Assembly: GCF_017814975.1 (NCBI RefSeq)
Contig: NZ_JAGIQA010000035.1
Location: 20,307 to 84,306, forward strand
From: Cupriavidus consociatus
Lineage (GTDB): Bacteria; Pseudomonadota; Gammaproteobacteria; Burkholderiales; Burkholderiaceae
DNA: 64,000 nt
Reading direction: 5' to 3'
Shown in pieces: positions 1 to 8,731 of the stretch. Both the position numbers and the translations under genes were made by a program. Under the pieces are notes generated by a model, which did no database searches, was not told the DNA's origin, and saw only the letters and a list, made by a program, of their open reading frames with translations. Positions within the stretch are counted from its first letter, which is position 1. Every line of letters starts with the position of its first letter.

Positions 1-238
1 GCTGTTTGGGTAGACGATCTGTCCGGGCCACCCTGGCCGGCAACCTCGCGCGCCTTGTCCTGCACGCGCCGGATGCCAACCGCACCGGGGCGCTCATGGC
101 GAGCGCCTGTATCAAAGGCGTAAGGTTACGCGCATGCACGCAATTAATCAATCCCGGCCCGGACGCAGCGGGAATTCCTCAATTGTTTCAATATGTTAAG
201 CGTATGTGTGCGCATACTAACTGTCACCACAAGGCGAC
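1..238. other. No supported gene at left edge
   Basis: Short open frames exist on both strands but none has a recognisable protein, a ribosome site or support from neighbours. A weak leftward promoter can be read on the minus strand (TTGATT at 147-152, TAACCT at 123-128, 18-base spacer), so a leftward gene may begin just outside the window. Nothing firmer can be said. Confidence 0.4.
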
Positions 239-264
239 AAAAAAGCCGGGCGAACCCGGCTTTT
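239..264 (-). terminator. Intrinsic terminator of the malic enzyme gene
   Basis: Read on the minus strand, a 10-base stem AAAAGCCGGG pairs across a 4-base loop and is followed by six U residues (A run at 239-244 on the plus strand). It sits 26 bases after the maeB stop codon, the expected place for a Rho-independent terminator. Confidence 0.85.
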
Positions 265-289
265 CCGAAACCTTTGCACGGCAGGCGGC

Positions 290-2614
290 TTAACGCTTGG
301 CAGCCGCGTCCACCACCACCAGCGAGGTCATATTGACGATGCGGCGCACCGTCGCCGACGGCGTCAGGATGTGCACCGGCGCCTTCACGCCCAGCAGGAT
401 CGGGCCGATCGCCACGTTGTTGCCCGCGGCAACCTTGAGCAGGTTGTACGAGATATTGGCGGCGTCGATGTTCGGGCACACCAGCAGGTTGGCTTCGCCC
501 TGCAGCGTGCTGTCCGGCACCAGCTGGTCGCGCAGCTTCTGGTCGAGCGCGCTGTCGCCGTGCATTTCACCGTCGACTTCGAGTTCCGGTGCACGCTCGC
601 GCAGGATGGCGAGTGTATCGCGCATCTTGCGGGCCGAAGGCGCTTCGGAGGAGCCGAAGTTCGAGTGCGACAGCAGGCCAACCTTGGGCTCGATACCGAA
701 GCGCTTCAGCTCTTCGGCAGCCATCAGCGTGATCTCGGCCAGTTCCTCGGCGGTCGGGTCGACGTTGACGTGGGTGTCGACCAGGAAGATCTGGCGGCCC
801 GGCAGCACAAGGCCGTTCATGGCCGCGTAGACCTTGCCGGTGCCGCCCAGTACCTGGTCGATGTAGCGCAGGTGCGCCGCGGTGGTGCTGACGGTGCCAC
901 AGATCATGCCGTCGGCCTCGCCCTGCTTGACCAGCATGGCGCCGATCAGCGTGGTGCGGCGGCGCAGTTCCAGCTTGGCGTACTGGGGCGTGATGCCCTG
1001 GCGCGCCATCATGCGGTAATACGCGTCGGAGTAGTCGCGGAAGCGCTCGTCGTGCTCGGGATTGACCACGGTGAAGTCGACGCCGGCACGCAGGCGCAGG
1101 CCGAAGCGCTCGATGCGGTGCTGCAGCACGGCCGGGCGGCCGATCAGGATCGGGTTGGCCAGCTTCTCATCGACGATCACCTGCACGGCACGCAGCACGC
1201 GCTCTTCTTCGCCCTCGGCAAAGACGATGCGCTTCTTCTCCATCTCGACCTTGCGCGCGGCGGCGTAGATCGGCTTCATCAGCGTGCCCGAGTGGTACAC
1301 GAACTGCTGCAGTTGCAGGCGGTACGCGTCCATATCCTCGATCGGACGGGCGGCCACGCCCGACTTCATCGCGGCTTCGGCCACGGCCGGGGCCACCTTG
1401 ACGATCAGGCGCGGGTCGAACGGCTTCGGAATCAGGTATTCCGGACCGAACGACAGATCCTGGATGCCATAGGCGCTGGCAACGATGTCGCTCTGCTCCT
1501 GACGCGCCAGCTCGGCCAGCGCGTTGGCGGCGGCGATTTCCATCTCGCGCGTGATGGTGGTGGCGCCGCAATCCAGCGCACCGCGGAAGATGAACGGGAA
1601 GCACAGGACGTTGTTGACCTGGTTCGGGTAGTCGGTACGGCCGGTGGCCATCACCGCGTCCGGCCGCACTTCCTTGACCAGCTCGGGCGCGATTTCCGGA
1701 TTCGGGTTGGCCAGCGCCAGCACCAGCGGCTTGTCGGCCATGCGCTGGACCATGTCCTGCTTGAGCACGCCCGCGGCGGACAGGCCCAGGAAGATGTCGG
1801 CACCGTCGATGACCTCGCCCAGCTTGCGCTTGTCGGTTTTCTGCGAGAAACGGGCCTTTTCCGGGTCCATCAGCTCGGTACGGCCTTCATAGACCACGCC
1901 GGCCAGGTCAGTCACCCAGATGTTCTCGATGGGCAGGCCGATGTCGACCAGCAGGTCCAGGCAGGCCAGCGCGGCGGCGCCGGCGCCCGAGGCAACCAGC
2001 TTGACCTTGTCGATGTCCTTGCCGACCACCTTCAGGCCGTTGATGACGGCCGCGGCCACCACGATCGCGGTGCCGTGCTGGTCGTCGTGGAAGACGGGAA
2101 TCTTCATCTTCTCGCGCAGCTTGCGCTCGACGTAGAAGCACTCCGGTGCCTTGATGTCTTCCAGGTTGATGCCGCCGAAGGTAGGCTCCAGCGCGGCGAT
2201 GATCTGGACCAGCTTTTCCGGGTCCTTCTCGTCGATTTCGATATCGAACACGTCGATACCGGCAAACTTCTTGAACAGGCCGCCCTTGCCTTCCATCACG
2301 GGCTTGGAGGCCGCGGCGCCAATGTCGCCGAGGCCGAGCACGGCGGTGCCGTTGGTGATCACCGCGACGAGGTTGCCGCGCGCGGTGTAGCGGAAGGAGT
2401 TGGCCTGGTCGACCACGATCTCTTCACAGGCCGCGGCCACGCCCGGCGAGTAGGCCAGCGCCAGGTCGCGCTGGTTCGACAGCGGCTTGGTCGGGGTGAC
2501 GGAAATCTTGCCGGGGGTCGGAAACTCGTGATACTCGAGCGCCGCTTTGCGCAGCGCCTCACGCTGCTGCTGTTTCAGATCGTCTTGGGACGGGGACTGC
2601 TGAGGGCTGGTCAT
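290..2614 (-). CDS. maeB: NADP-dependent malic enzyme, MaeB type
   Basis: Oxidatively decarboxylates malate to pyruvate, giving NADPH and CO2, at the exit from the TCA cycle. The 774-residue chain has the two-part MaeB structure: an N-terminal malic domain with the HDDQHGTA active-site stretch near residue 177 and a GAGAAALA nucleotide-binding loop near 210, then from about residue 435 a phosphotransacetylase-like domain that regulates the enzyme but is usually not catalytic. I chose the ATG at 2612-2614 over an in-frame TTG 15 bases upstream because GGAAAA lies at a suitable distance. It is monocistronic, divergent from thiL, and its promoter overlaps a perfect palindrome. Length is normal for the family. 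Confidence 0.95.
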   Translation of the reverse strand: MTSPQQSPSQDDLKQQQREALRKAALEYHEFPTPGKISVTPTKPLSNQRDLALAYSPGVAAACEEIVVDQANSFRYTARGNLVAVITNGTAVLGLGDIGAAASKPVMEGKGGLFKKFAGIDVFDIEIDEKDPEKLVQIIAALEPTFGGINLEDIKAPECFYVERKLREKMKIPVFHDDQHGTAIVVAAAVINGLKVVGKDIDKVKLVASGAGAAALACLDLLVDIGLPIENIWVTDLAGVVYEGRTELMDPEKARFSQKTDKRKLGEVIDGADIFLGLSAAGVLKQDMVQRMADKPLVLALANPNPEIAPELVKEVRPDAVMATGRTDYPNQVNNVLCFPFIFRGALDCGATTITREMEIAAANALAELARQEQSDIVASAYGIQDLSFGPEYLIPKPFDPRLIVKVAPAVAEAAMKSGVAARPIEDMDAYRLQLQQFVYHSGTLMKPIYAAARKVEMEKKRIVFAEGEEERVLRAVQVIVDEKLANPILIGRPAVLQHRIERFGLRLRAGVDFTVVNPEHDERFRDYSDAYYRMMARQGITPQYAKLELRRRTTLIGAMLVKQGEADGMICGTVSTTAAHLRYIDQVLGGTGKVYAAMNGLVLPGRQIFLVDTHVNVDPTAEELAEITLMAAEELKRFGIEPKVGLLSHSNFGSSEAPSARKMRDTLAILRERAPELEVDGEMHGDSALDQKLRDQLVPDSTLQGEANLLVCPNIDAANISYNLLKVAAGNNVAIGPILLGVKAPVHILTPSATVRRIVNMTSLVVVDAAAKR

Positions 2615-2711
2615 CGGCGCATTTTCCAATCGGTGGAGCCGTCATTGGCTTGGCGGGGACGATCGGCGGACCGGCTCCACGTGCCCACCTTCTCTTCCTT
2701 TGGAACCCAGC

Positions 2712-2740
2712 ATTTTATATAGTGAAATACTATTTCACAA
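2712..2740 (-). promoter_or_regulatory. Putative maeB promoter
   Basis: On the minus strand TTGTGA (2735-2740) and TAAAAT (2712-2717) are separated by 17 bases, a fair sigma-70 promoter. It lies about 100 bases upstream of the maeB ATG, and the spacer holds most of a 17-bp palindrome. Confidence 0.5.
2722..2738. promoter_or_regulatory. 17-bp palindromic operator in the maeB promoter
   Basis: The sequence GTGAAATACTATTTCAC is a perfect 8+1+8 inverted repeat lying between the putative -35 and -10 of maeB. A factor bound here would block RNA polymerase. AT-rich palindromes of this kind bind IclR, GntR or XRE-type regulators, but the sequence alone does not tell which. Confidence 0.55.
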
Positions 2741-2752
2741 TAAGCCTTTTGC

Positions 2753-2780
2753 TTGGGGCACCTTTGCGATTCGGTACAAT
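2753..2780 (+). promoter_or_regulatory. Putative thiL promoter
   Basis: TTGGGG (2753-2758) and TACAAT (2775-2780) are 16 bases apart on the plus strand in the maeB-thiL divergent gap. The -10 is good and the -35 is weak. A start near 2787 would leave a leader of about 200 bases before the thiL ATG. Confidence 0.4.
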
Positions 2781-2983
2781 ATGCCCCATCCAACGGGGCA
2801 ACACCAGCAAGCGTAGCGCCGCCCGGCGCATGGCTGGTGACTCGCTGCGGTCATGGCTGTCATGCGCGGCAGTATCTTGCTGAAACGCTGCCGGCGCCGC
2901 ATCCTGATGCGCCCTTCCGACTCCATCCGTCCCTCCGGTGCCTGCCGGCCGGGCAAACTCCTGTCCACTGCCAGCTCGCCGCG

Positions 2984-3973
2984 ATGTCCGACGCCCAGCC
3001 CGCTCCGCACGCTCCACTTTCCGAGTTCGACCTGATCCGCCGCTATTTCACGCGGCCGGTGCATAAAGCCGCACTCGGCGTGGGCGACGACTGCGCACTG
3101 ATCGAAGGCCGCCCGGGCCATCACCTCGCCATCAGCACCGACATGCTGGTCAGTGGCCGCCATTTCTTTGCGGACGTGGCCCCACGCGCGCTTGGCCACA
3201 AGGCGCTGGCGGTCAACCTGTCCGACCTCGCCGCGATGGGAGCCGAGCCGCGCGCCTTCACGCTGGCGCTGGCCCTGCCCGAGGCCGACCCGGCATGGCT
3301 GGCCGAGCTGGCCGACGGCATGCTGGCCCTGGCAGACGCCCACGGCTGCGAGCTGGTCGGCGGCGACACCACGCGCGGCCCGCTGACGCTGTCGCTGACC
3401 GTATTCGGCGATGTTCCGCACCGCGCCGCGCTGCGCCGCGACGCGGCACGCCCGGGTGACGATATCTGGATCTCCGGCACGCTTGGCGACGCGCGCCTGG
3501 CGCTGGGCGACTGCCGTGGCGAATGGCTGCTGCCCGAGCCCGACTTCACCCAGGTGCGCCCGCGCATGGACACGCCGACACCGCGCGTGGCACTCGGCAT
3601 GGCGCTGCGCGGCATGGCGCATGCGGCACTCGACATCTCCGACGGCCTGATCGGCGACCTCGGCCATATCCTGGCACGTTCGCAGGTGGGCGCGCTGATC
3701 GATGTCGACGCGCTGCCACGCTCGGCGGTACTGGCCAGCCAGCCGGAAGCGATCCAGCGTGAATGCGTATTGGCAGGCGGGGACGACTACGAGCTGTGCT
3801 TCACCGCACCGGCGGGCAACCGCGACGCGCTCGCCGCGCTCAGCGAGCGCCTGGCGTTGCCGCTGACGCGCGTCGGGACGATCACAGCGGAGCCGGGCCT
3901 GCGGCTGGTCGACCATGCCGGCAATCCGACCCGTTACACCGGCGCGAGCTTCGACCACTTCGCCTCCTCCTGA
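2984..3973 (+). CDS. thiL: Thiamine-monophosphate kinase
   Basis: Phosphorylates thiamine monophosphate with ATP to make thiamine diphosphate, the last step of cofactor synthesis. The 329-residue protein shows the ThiL signatures: SEFDLIRRYF at the N-terminus, GVGDDCALI near residue 27, STDMLVSGRHF near 47, and GGDDYELCFTAP near the C-terminus, all acidic and glycine motifs of the ATP/Mg site in the PurM-like fold. The ATG at 2984 gives the usual family N-terminus; the open frame continues upstream, but that part is not conserved-looking. pgpA and pncC follow on the same strand, an order common in Burkholderiaceae. Confidence 0.95.
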   Translation: MSDAQPAPHAPLSEFDLIRRYFTRPVHKAALGVGDDCALIEGRPGHHLAISTDMLVSGRHFFADVAPRALGHKALAVNLSDLAAMGAEPRAFTLALALPEADPAWLAELADGMLALADAHGCELVGGDTTRGPLTLSLTVFGDVPHRAALRRDAARPGDDIWISGTLGDARLALGDCRGEWLLPEPDFTQVRPRMDTPTPRVALGMALRGMAHAALDISDGLIGDLGHILARSQVGALIDVDALPRSAVLASQPEAIQRECVLAGGDDYELCFTAPAGNRDALAALSERLALPLTRVGTITAEPGLRLVDHAGNPTRYTGASFDHFASS

Positions 3974-4107
3974 CACCGGGGCACAGGCATGTCATGATGC
4001 CGCCATCGGCGCGCCGCGCGGGAACCGGAGTCCCGCCTTCCGCAGCACTGAAAGCAGCAAGCCGGCCATAACCATAAGCAGCATCCGCATCACACGAGCC
4101 AACCTTG

Positions 4108-4674
4108 ATGTCCACCATCCCCTCCGGGGCCGCTCCCCGCGATCCCGCCATGACCCTGGAAGCCGGCCAGACCGTCAAGGTCACGCGCCCGACGGCGCGC
4201 TTCATGCTGGCCCATCCGGCCCACCTCATCGCCTTTGGCTTCGGCTCCGGCCTGTCGCCGGTCAGCCCCGGCACGGTCGGCACGCTCTACGCGTGGCTTT
4301 CGTTCGTGGTGGTATCGCTGTGGATCGAGTCGGCCACCTGGCTGTGGATCATCGGCGCAGGCTTCCTGGTGGGCTTGTGGGCCTGCGCCAGGACCGCCCG
4401 CGACATGGGCGTGCATGACCACGGCAGCATGGTGTGGGACGAGATCATCGCGTTCTGGCTGGTGCTGGTCTTTGTCACGCCGACCGGTTTCTGGGGCCAG
4501 TTCGCCGCCTTCCTGTGGTTCCGGCTGTTCGATATCGCCAAGCCCGCGCCGATTGGCTACTACGACCGCACACTCAAGGGCCCCGGCCTGCGCGGCGGCT
4601 TCGGCGTCATGTTCGACGACATCTTCGCGGCCTTCTACACGCTGCTGGTGTTCGCGCTGTGGCGCTCGTTCTGA
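4108..4674 (+). CDS. pgpA: Phosphatidylglycerophosphatase A
   Basis: Removes phosphate from phosphatidylglycerophosphate to give phosphatidylglycerol in the inner membrane. The 188-residue protein has the PgpA signature GSGLSPVSPGTVGT near residue 48, the metal-binding stretch VWDEIIAFW near 110, and several hydrophobic segments including one at the extreme C-terminus. The ATG at 4108 is preferred to the adjacent upstream TTG at 4105. It follows thiL by 134 bases and precedes pncC by 34 bases, so the last two are probably cotranscribed. Confidence 0.92.
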   Translation: MSTIPSGAAPRDPAMTLEAGQTVKVTRPTARFMLAHPAHLIAFGFGSGLSPVSPGTVGTLYAWLSFVVVSLWIESATWLWIIGAGFLVGLWACARTARDMGVHDHGSMVWDEIIAFWLVLVFVTPTGFWGQFAAFLWFRLFDIAKPAPIGYYDRTLKGPGLRGGFGVMFDDIFAAFYTLLVFALWRSF

Positions 4675-4708
4675 GCCCGGCCCATTCCATCAAACCCCCG
4701 AGTCCAAC

Positions 4709-5206
4709 ATGTCAGTCAGCCGCCTGCTCGACCAGCTTGCCGTCCAGTCCGGCGTTGCCCTTGCCGAAAAATCCCTGATGCTGGCCACCGCCGAGTCCTG
4801 TACCGGCGGGCTGGTCGCCGCCGCCATCACCGATGTCTCGGGCTCGTCCGGCTGGTTCGAGCGCGGCTATGTCACGTATTCCAACGAAGCCAAGTCCACC
4901 ATGCTGGGCGTCCCGGCCAAGCTGATCCGCGACCACGGTGCCGTCAGCGAAGAGGTCGCCCGCGCGATGGCGGAAGGGGCGCTGCTGAATAGCCGCGCGC
5001 AGGTTTCGCTGTCGATCACCGGCGTGGCCGGTCCCAACGGCGGCACGCCGGAAAAGCCGGTGGGCATGGTGTGCTTCGGCTGGAGCAACCGCATCACCAC
5101 CATCGTGGAAACCCAGCGCTTTCGCGGCGACCGGGCGCAGATCCGGCGCCAGGCGGCGGAGCACGCGATGCGGGGGTTGCTGGAGTTGCTGCGCAACGAG
5201 GCCTGA
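4709..5206 (+). CDS. pncC: Nicotinamide-nucleotide amidohydrolase, PncC/CinA C-terminal type
   Basis: Deamidates nicotinamide mononucleotide to nicotinate mononucleotide, recycling the pyridine ring released by NAD turnover. The 165-residue chain is the stand-alone CinA C-terminal domain. The motif ATAESCTGG near residue 26 carries the catalytic serine region, and SITGVAGPNGGTPEKPVG near residue 100 is the second family block. The start ATG at 4709 lies 34 bases after pgpA. A strong bidirectional terminator follows the stop. Confidence 0.92.
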   Translation: MSVSRLLDQLAVQSGVALAEKSLMLATAESCTGGLVAAAITDVSGSSGWFERGYVTYSNEAKSTMLGVPAKLIRDHGAVSEEVARAMAEGALLNSRAQVSLSITGVAGPNGGTPEKPVGMVCFGWSNRITTIVETQRFRGDRAQIRRQAAEHAMRGLLELLRNEA

Positions 5207-5235
5207 GGGCCCCTGCCGCCCACCCGCAGCCCAAC

Positions 5236-5266
5236 AAAAAACCGCGCCAGCTGGCGCGGTTTTTTT
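5236..5266. terminator. Bidirectional terminator between pncC and pyrF
   Basis: A nearly perfect palindrome, AAAAAACCGCGCCAG followed by CTGGCGCGGTTTTTT, forms a long GC stem flanked by an A run on one side and a T run on the other. It can end transcripts from pncC rightwards and pyrF leftwards. Confidence 0.93.
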
Positions 5267-5282
5267 ATTCCGCATGCGGCAG

Positions 5283-6101
5283 TCAGCCGTGGCGGTAGCG
5301 GTTGATGGTCTCCCGCGTCTGCAGCGCGACATTGCGCGCCGCTGCCGCGAAATCCTTCTCGCGGCTGGCGTACAGGATTGCGCGCGACGAGTTGATCATC
5401 ATGCCGGTGCCATCCGCGGTACGCCCGGCCTTGACCGTCGCCTCGATATCGCCGCCCTGCGCGCCGATGCCCGGGATCAGCAGCGGCATGTCGCCGACGA
5501 TCTGGCGCACGCGCGCGATCTCGTTGGGGAAGGTGGCGCCCACCACCAGGCCCATCTGGCCAGTGGTGTTCCAGCGCTCGCGCGCGGCCTCGGCCACCAG
5601 CTGGTACAGCGGCTTGCCATCGACCTGCAGGAACTGCACGTCGGAGCCGCCGGGGTTGGAAGTGCGGCACAGCACGATCACGCCGCGGTCCGGGTAAGCC
5701 AGGTACGGCTGCATCGAATCGAAGCCCATGTAGGGGCTGACCGTGACCGCGTCGGCCTTGTAGCGCTCGAATGCTTCCAGCGCATAGTGCTCGGCGGTCG
5801 AGCCGATATCGCCGCGCTTGGCGTCCAGGATCACCGGGATGCCGGGGTGGGCGTCGTGGATGTAGTGGATCAGCTGCTCGAGCTGGTCTTCGGCGCGCTG
5901 CGAATGGAAATACGCGATCTGCGGCTTGAAGGCGCAAACCAGGTCGGCGGTGGCATCGACGATCTCGCGGCAGAACGAGAAGATGGCGCCGCCCGCGCCG
6001 GTCAGCGACAGCGGCAGCTTCTGCGGATCAGGGTCGAGCCCGACACACAGAAGGGAATCGTTACGCTGCCAGGCGGCAGCAAGCTGCTCGGTGAAAGTCA
6101 T
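5283..6101 (-). CDS. pyrF: Orotidine 5'-phosphate decarboxylase, type 2
   Basis: Decarboxylates OMP to UMP, the last step of de novo pyrimidine synthesis. The 272-residue protein is the longer type 2 form, with LCVGLDPDP near residue 20 and the catalytic signature LDAKRGDIG near residue 95, where the Lys and Asp form the active-site charge network. A later PGIGAQGG segment fits phosphate binding. The start ATG at 6099-6101 agrees with the family N-terminus. It is convergent with pncC and shares its terminator. Confidence 0.95.
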   Translation of the reverse strand: MTFTEQLAAAWQRNDSLLCVGLDPDPQKLPLSLTGAGGAIFSFCREIVDATADLVCAFKPQIAYFHSQRAEDQLEQLIHYIHDAHPGIPVILDAKRGDIGSTAEHYALEAFERYKADAVTVSPYMGFDSMQPYLAYPDRGVIVLCRTSNPGGSDVQFLQVDGKPLYQLVAEAARERWNTTGQMGLVVGATFPNEIARVRQIVGDMPLLIPGIGAQGGDIEATVKAGRTADGTGMMINSSRAILYASREKDFAAAARNVALQTRETINRYRHG

Positions 6102-6302
6102 GGGATGCTCGAAATATCCTGGTGGCGCCGGCGCCTCATGGGACTTCCAAGTCCCAGGCCGGCACGGTTGGCCGCAGCGGCGTGAAAACCTTTCATCCCT
6201 GCAGCATATGTCGTTTCCGGCAATTTTACCCGCTGCGTGCTATCGTTTTGCGCTTCCTCTCAAAACAAAGAGCGGCACCGCGCACAGCCGCCATCTGCAG
6301 TC

Positions 6303-7202
6303 ATGTCTCTCGATCGCCGCGGTATTTTCCTGCTTGTCGTACTAACCCTCGCCTGGGGCATCAACTGGCCCATCATGAAGGTCGGGGTGGCGCATTTTCC
6401 GCCGATGGGCTTCCGCCTGCTGTGCATGGCCGGCGGCGTGGTCGCGCTGGGCCTGGCGCTGCGCCTGCGCGGCGACTCGCTGGCCGTGCCGCGGCGCGAA
6501 TGGGGCACGGTGTTCCGACTCGCCCTGCCCAACATGGTGGTGTGGCACCTGTTCGCCATCTGCGCGGTCAAGATGCTGTCGTCGGGACGCGCCGCCATTC
6601 TTGGCTACACCATGCCCATCTGGGCCGTGGTGTGGGGCCTGGTCTTCTTTCGCGAACGCATCGGCGGCTGGGCCTGGGTTGGCATCGGCTGCGCGCTGGC
6701 GGGCACGGTGCTGCTGCTGTCAGGCGAGATCAGCGCGCTGACCGGCAGCCCCGCCGGCACGCTGCTGATGCTGCTTGCCGCTGCCGGCTGGGGTTTCGGC
6801 ACCCAGCTGATGAAGCGCACCCAGACCGACGTGCCGATCGGCGCCATGACCTTCTGGATGCTGCTGGCGACCCTGCCCTTCCTGCTCGTCGGCACGCTGC
6901 TGCTCGAGCACGGCTGGCGCATGCCGACCACCGTCGAATGGGGCGCGATCGCCTACAACGCGGTGGTGGTCTTTGCCTTCTGCCACCTGGTCTGGTTCGG
7001 GCTGGCGCGCAGCCTGCCGCCGGTGGTGTCGAGCCTGTCGATCATGTTCATCCCGGTGGTCGGCGTCTTCTCGGGCATGTGGCTGCTGGGCGAGCGGCCG
7101 CACTGGCAGGACTACGCCGCCATCGTGCTGATGTTCCTGGCCTTGTCCTCGGTGATGCTGGCGCCGCTGCTCTGGCGCCGGCTGCGCGGTGCCATGGGCT
7201 GA
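6303..7202 (+). CDS. EamA/DMT-family transporter
   Basis: A 299-residue integral membrane protein of the drug/metabolite transporter superfamily with two EamA repeats, about ten hydrophobic helices and a short arginine-rich C-terminal tail. The first helix ends with TLAWGINWPIMK, typical of this family; the second repeat begins near residue 150. Substrates vary widely (amino acids, metabolites, toxic compounds), so none is assigned. The ATG at 6303 is chosen because the protein then begins directly before helix 1; an upstream in-frame extension is hydrophilic and unlike the family. It is divergent from pyrF. Confidence 0.85.
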   Translation: MSLDRRGIFLLVVLTLAWGINWPIMKVGVAHFPPMGFRLLCMAGGVVALGLALRLRGDSLAVPRREWGTVFRLALPNMVVWHLFAICAVKMLSSGRAAILGYTMPIWAVVWGLVFFRERIGGWAWVGIGCALAGTVLLLSGEISALTGSPAGTLLMLLAAAGWGFGTQLMKRTQTDVPIGAMTFWMLLATLPFLLVGTLLLEHGWRMPTTVEWGAIAYNAVVVFAFCHLVWFGLARSLPPVVSSLSIMFIPVVGVFSGMWLLGERPHWQDYAAIVLMFLALSSVMLAPLLWRRLRGAMG

Positions 7203-7747
7203 GGCCGCCGGCCCGGGGGGGAGCACAACGGCCGCGCCACCTCCACGGAGATTTCACTTAACAAGCGCCCCTTCGTTGGGCTACACTCGCGGCCATCACA
7301 ATCCCGGAGAAATTACGTGGGCAGTAGCATCGGGTGTTCGAGTTGGCGCAGTCATGCGACCACTGCGAATGCCATGTCACTGCGGGCTGCGTAACGACGA
7401 CCCGCCCGGAGCACCCGGCTCCGCGCTTCGTCGGACTTGCCCGCAGTCAGAACTGCGGGCGAGTGTCTTTCCGTGCCACCAGCGGCGCCTTCATGCGCGC
7501 CCCACCGTGGCGGATCTTCCCTCTCCCGGCTAGCCAGCCAACCCAGGCAAACGCCATCGCCTTGTCCGCCTGCTCCGCGCAGCCGCGGGACAGCGCGATC
7601 ACGCTTGCCCGTGGCCCGGCCTTGCGCGGCTTGCCGCTGGGCCATGACGGGACATGACGCAATACCTGGGATGCGGCGAGCCGCCTGCGCTTGTCTTCGC
7701 GCTTGTCATTGTTTTTCGTCGCAAATCAGCAATAAGGAATCCCGGGG
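7203..7747. other. 545-base gap before corA with structured-RNA features
   Basis: No convincing protein gene is present: the open frames on either strand are short, proline/arginine-rich and lack family motifs. A perfect 9-bp hairpin GCCCGCAGT / ACTGCGGGC with a 4-base loop occurs at 7439-7460 and is not followed by a T run, so it is not a simple terminator. The stretch could be a long corA leader or hold a small RNA. I see no match I can name to a known magnesium riboswitch. Confidence 0.45.
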
Positions 7748-8710
7748 ATGATCAACCTGTTCGTCCTGCAGAAAGGCCGGCTTGCCCAGGAGCAAGTCGA
7801 CGAGCGCAATGAGCTGCTGCAGCACAAGCCGATCTGGATCGATGTCGTCAACCCTGACGACGAAGAGCTGAACTGGATCAAGGAAGCCTACGGCGTCGCC
7901 CTTCCCGAACTGGAAGACCTGGGCGACCTGGAGGCGTCGGCGCGCTATTTCGAGGGCGAGGACGAGAATATCCATATCCGCACCGACTTCCTGCTCGATG
8001 AGGAAGAGGTATCACGCAACGTGCGCGTGGCCTTCGTGCTGACCAAGGACGTCCTGTTCTCTATCCACGACGAAGACCTGCCGGTGTTCCGGCTGGTGCG
8101 GCTGCGCGCGCGCATGCGCCCGGGCTCGGTGCGCAACGCCAAGGACGTGCTGATGGACCTGTACGCGACCGATGCGGAATATTCGGCCGACTCGATCGAG
8201 GAAGTCTACGAACGCCTGGAAGAAGCCAGCCGCCGCGTGCTGGCCGAGAACGTGACCGATGCCGCCGCTGCCGACGTGCTGGAAACCATCGCCCGCGAGG
8301 AAGACCTGAACGGCCGCATCCGCCGCAACGTGATGGATACGCGCCGCGCGGTGTCCTTCCTGATGCGCAGCCAGCTGCTGTCGGCCGAGCAGCAGGACGA
8401 AGCACGCCAGATCCTGCGCGATATCGACTCGATCGAGAACCACACCGCGTTCCTGTTCGACAAGATCAACTTCCTGATGGATGCGACCGTCGGTTTCATC
8501 AATATCAACCAGAACAAGATCATCAAACTGTTCTCGGTGGTGTCGGTGGCATTGATGCCGCCCACGCTGATCGCAAGCATCTACGGCATGAACTTCAAGG
8601 TAATGCCGGAACTGGACTGGGCCGCGGGCTATCCTTGGGCGATCGCGTTGATGGCGGTGTCGGCGGCGATCCCGCTGGTGTATTTCCGCCGCAAGGGCTG
8701 GCTGAGCTGA
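7748..8710 (+). CDS. corA: Magnesium/cobalt transport protein CorA
   Basis: A pentameric inner-membrane channel for Mg2+ (also Co2+, Ni2+). The 320-residue protein has a long acidic cytoplasmic N-terminal domain, a coiled stalk helix around residues 200-255, then two C-terminal membrane helices. The selectivity motif YGMN follows helix 1 near residue 280, and the chain ends in a basic tail. The ATG at 7748 is preceded by a purine-rich site. It stands alone between a long noncoding gap and the convergent mtgA. Confidence 0.95.
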   Translation: MINLFVLQKGRLAQEQVDERNELLQHKPIWIDVVNPDDEELNWIKEAYGVALPELEDLGDLEASARYFEGEDENIHIRTDFLLDEEEVSRNVRVAFVLTKDVLFSIHDEDLPVFRLVRLRARMRPGSVRNAKDVLMDLYATDAEYSADSIEEVYERLEEASRRVLAENVTDAAAADVLETIAREEDLNGRIRRNVMDTRRAVSFLMRSQLLSAEQQDEARQILRDIDSIENHTAFLFDKINFLMDATVGFININQNKIIKLFSVVSVALMPPTLIASIYGMNFKVMPELDWAAGYPWAIALMAVSAAIPLVYFRRKGWLS

Positions 8711-8731
8711 GACCCGAAGGCCCGTCGGGCC

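Noticed and set aside
371..2722. Very long plus-strand open frame opposite maeB
   Set aside because: It is the antisense shadow of a high-GC gene. Its product is His/Gln/Arg-rich with no domain, while the opposite strand encodes an intact MaeB.
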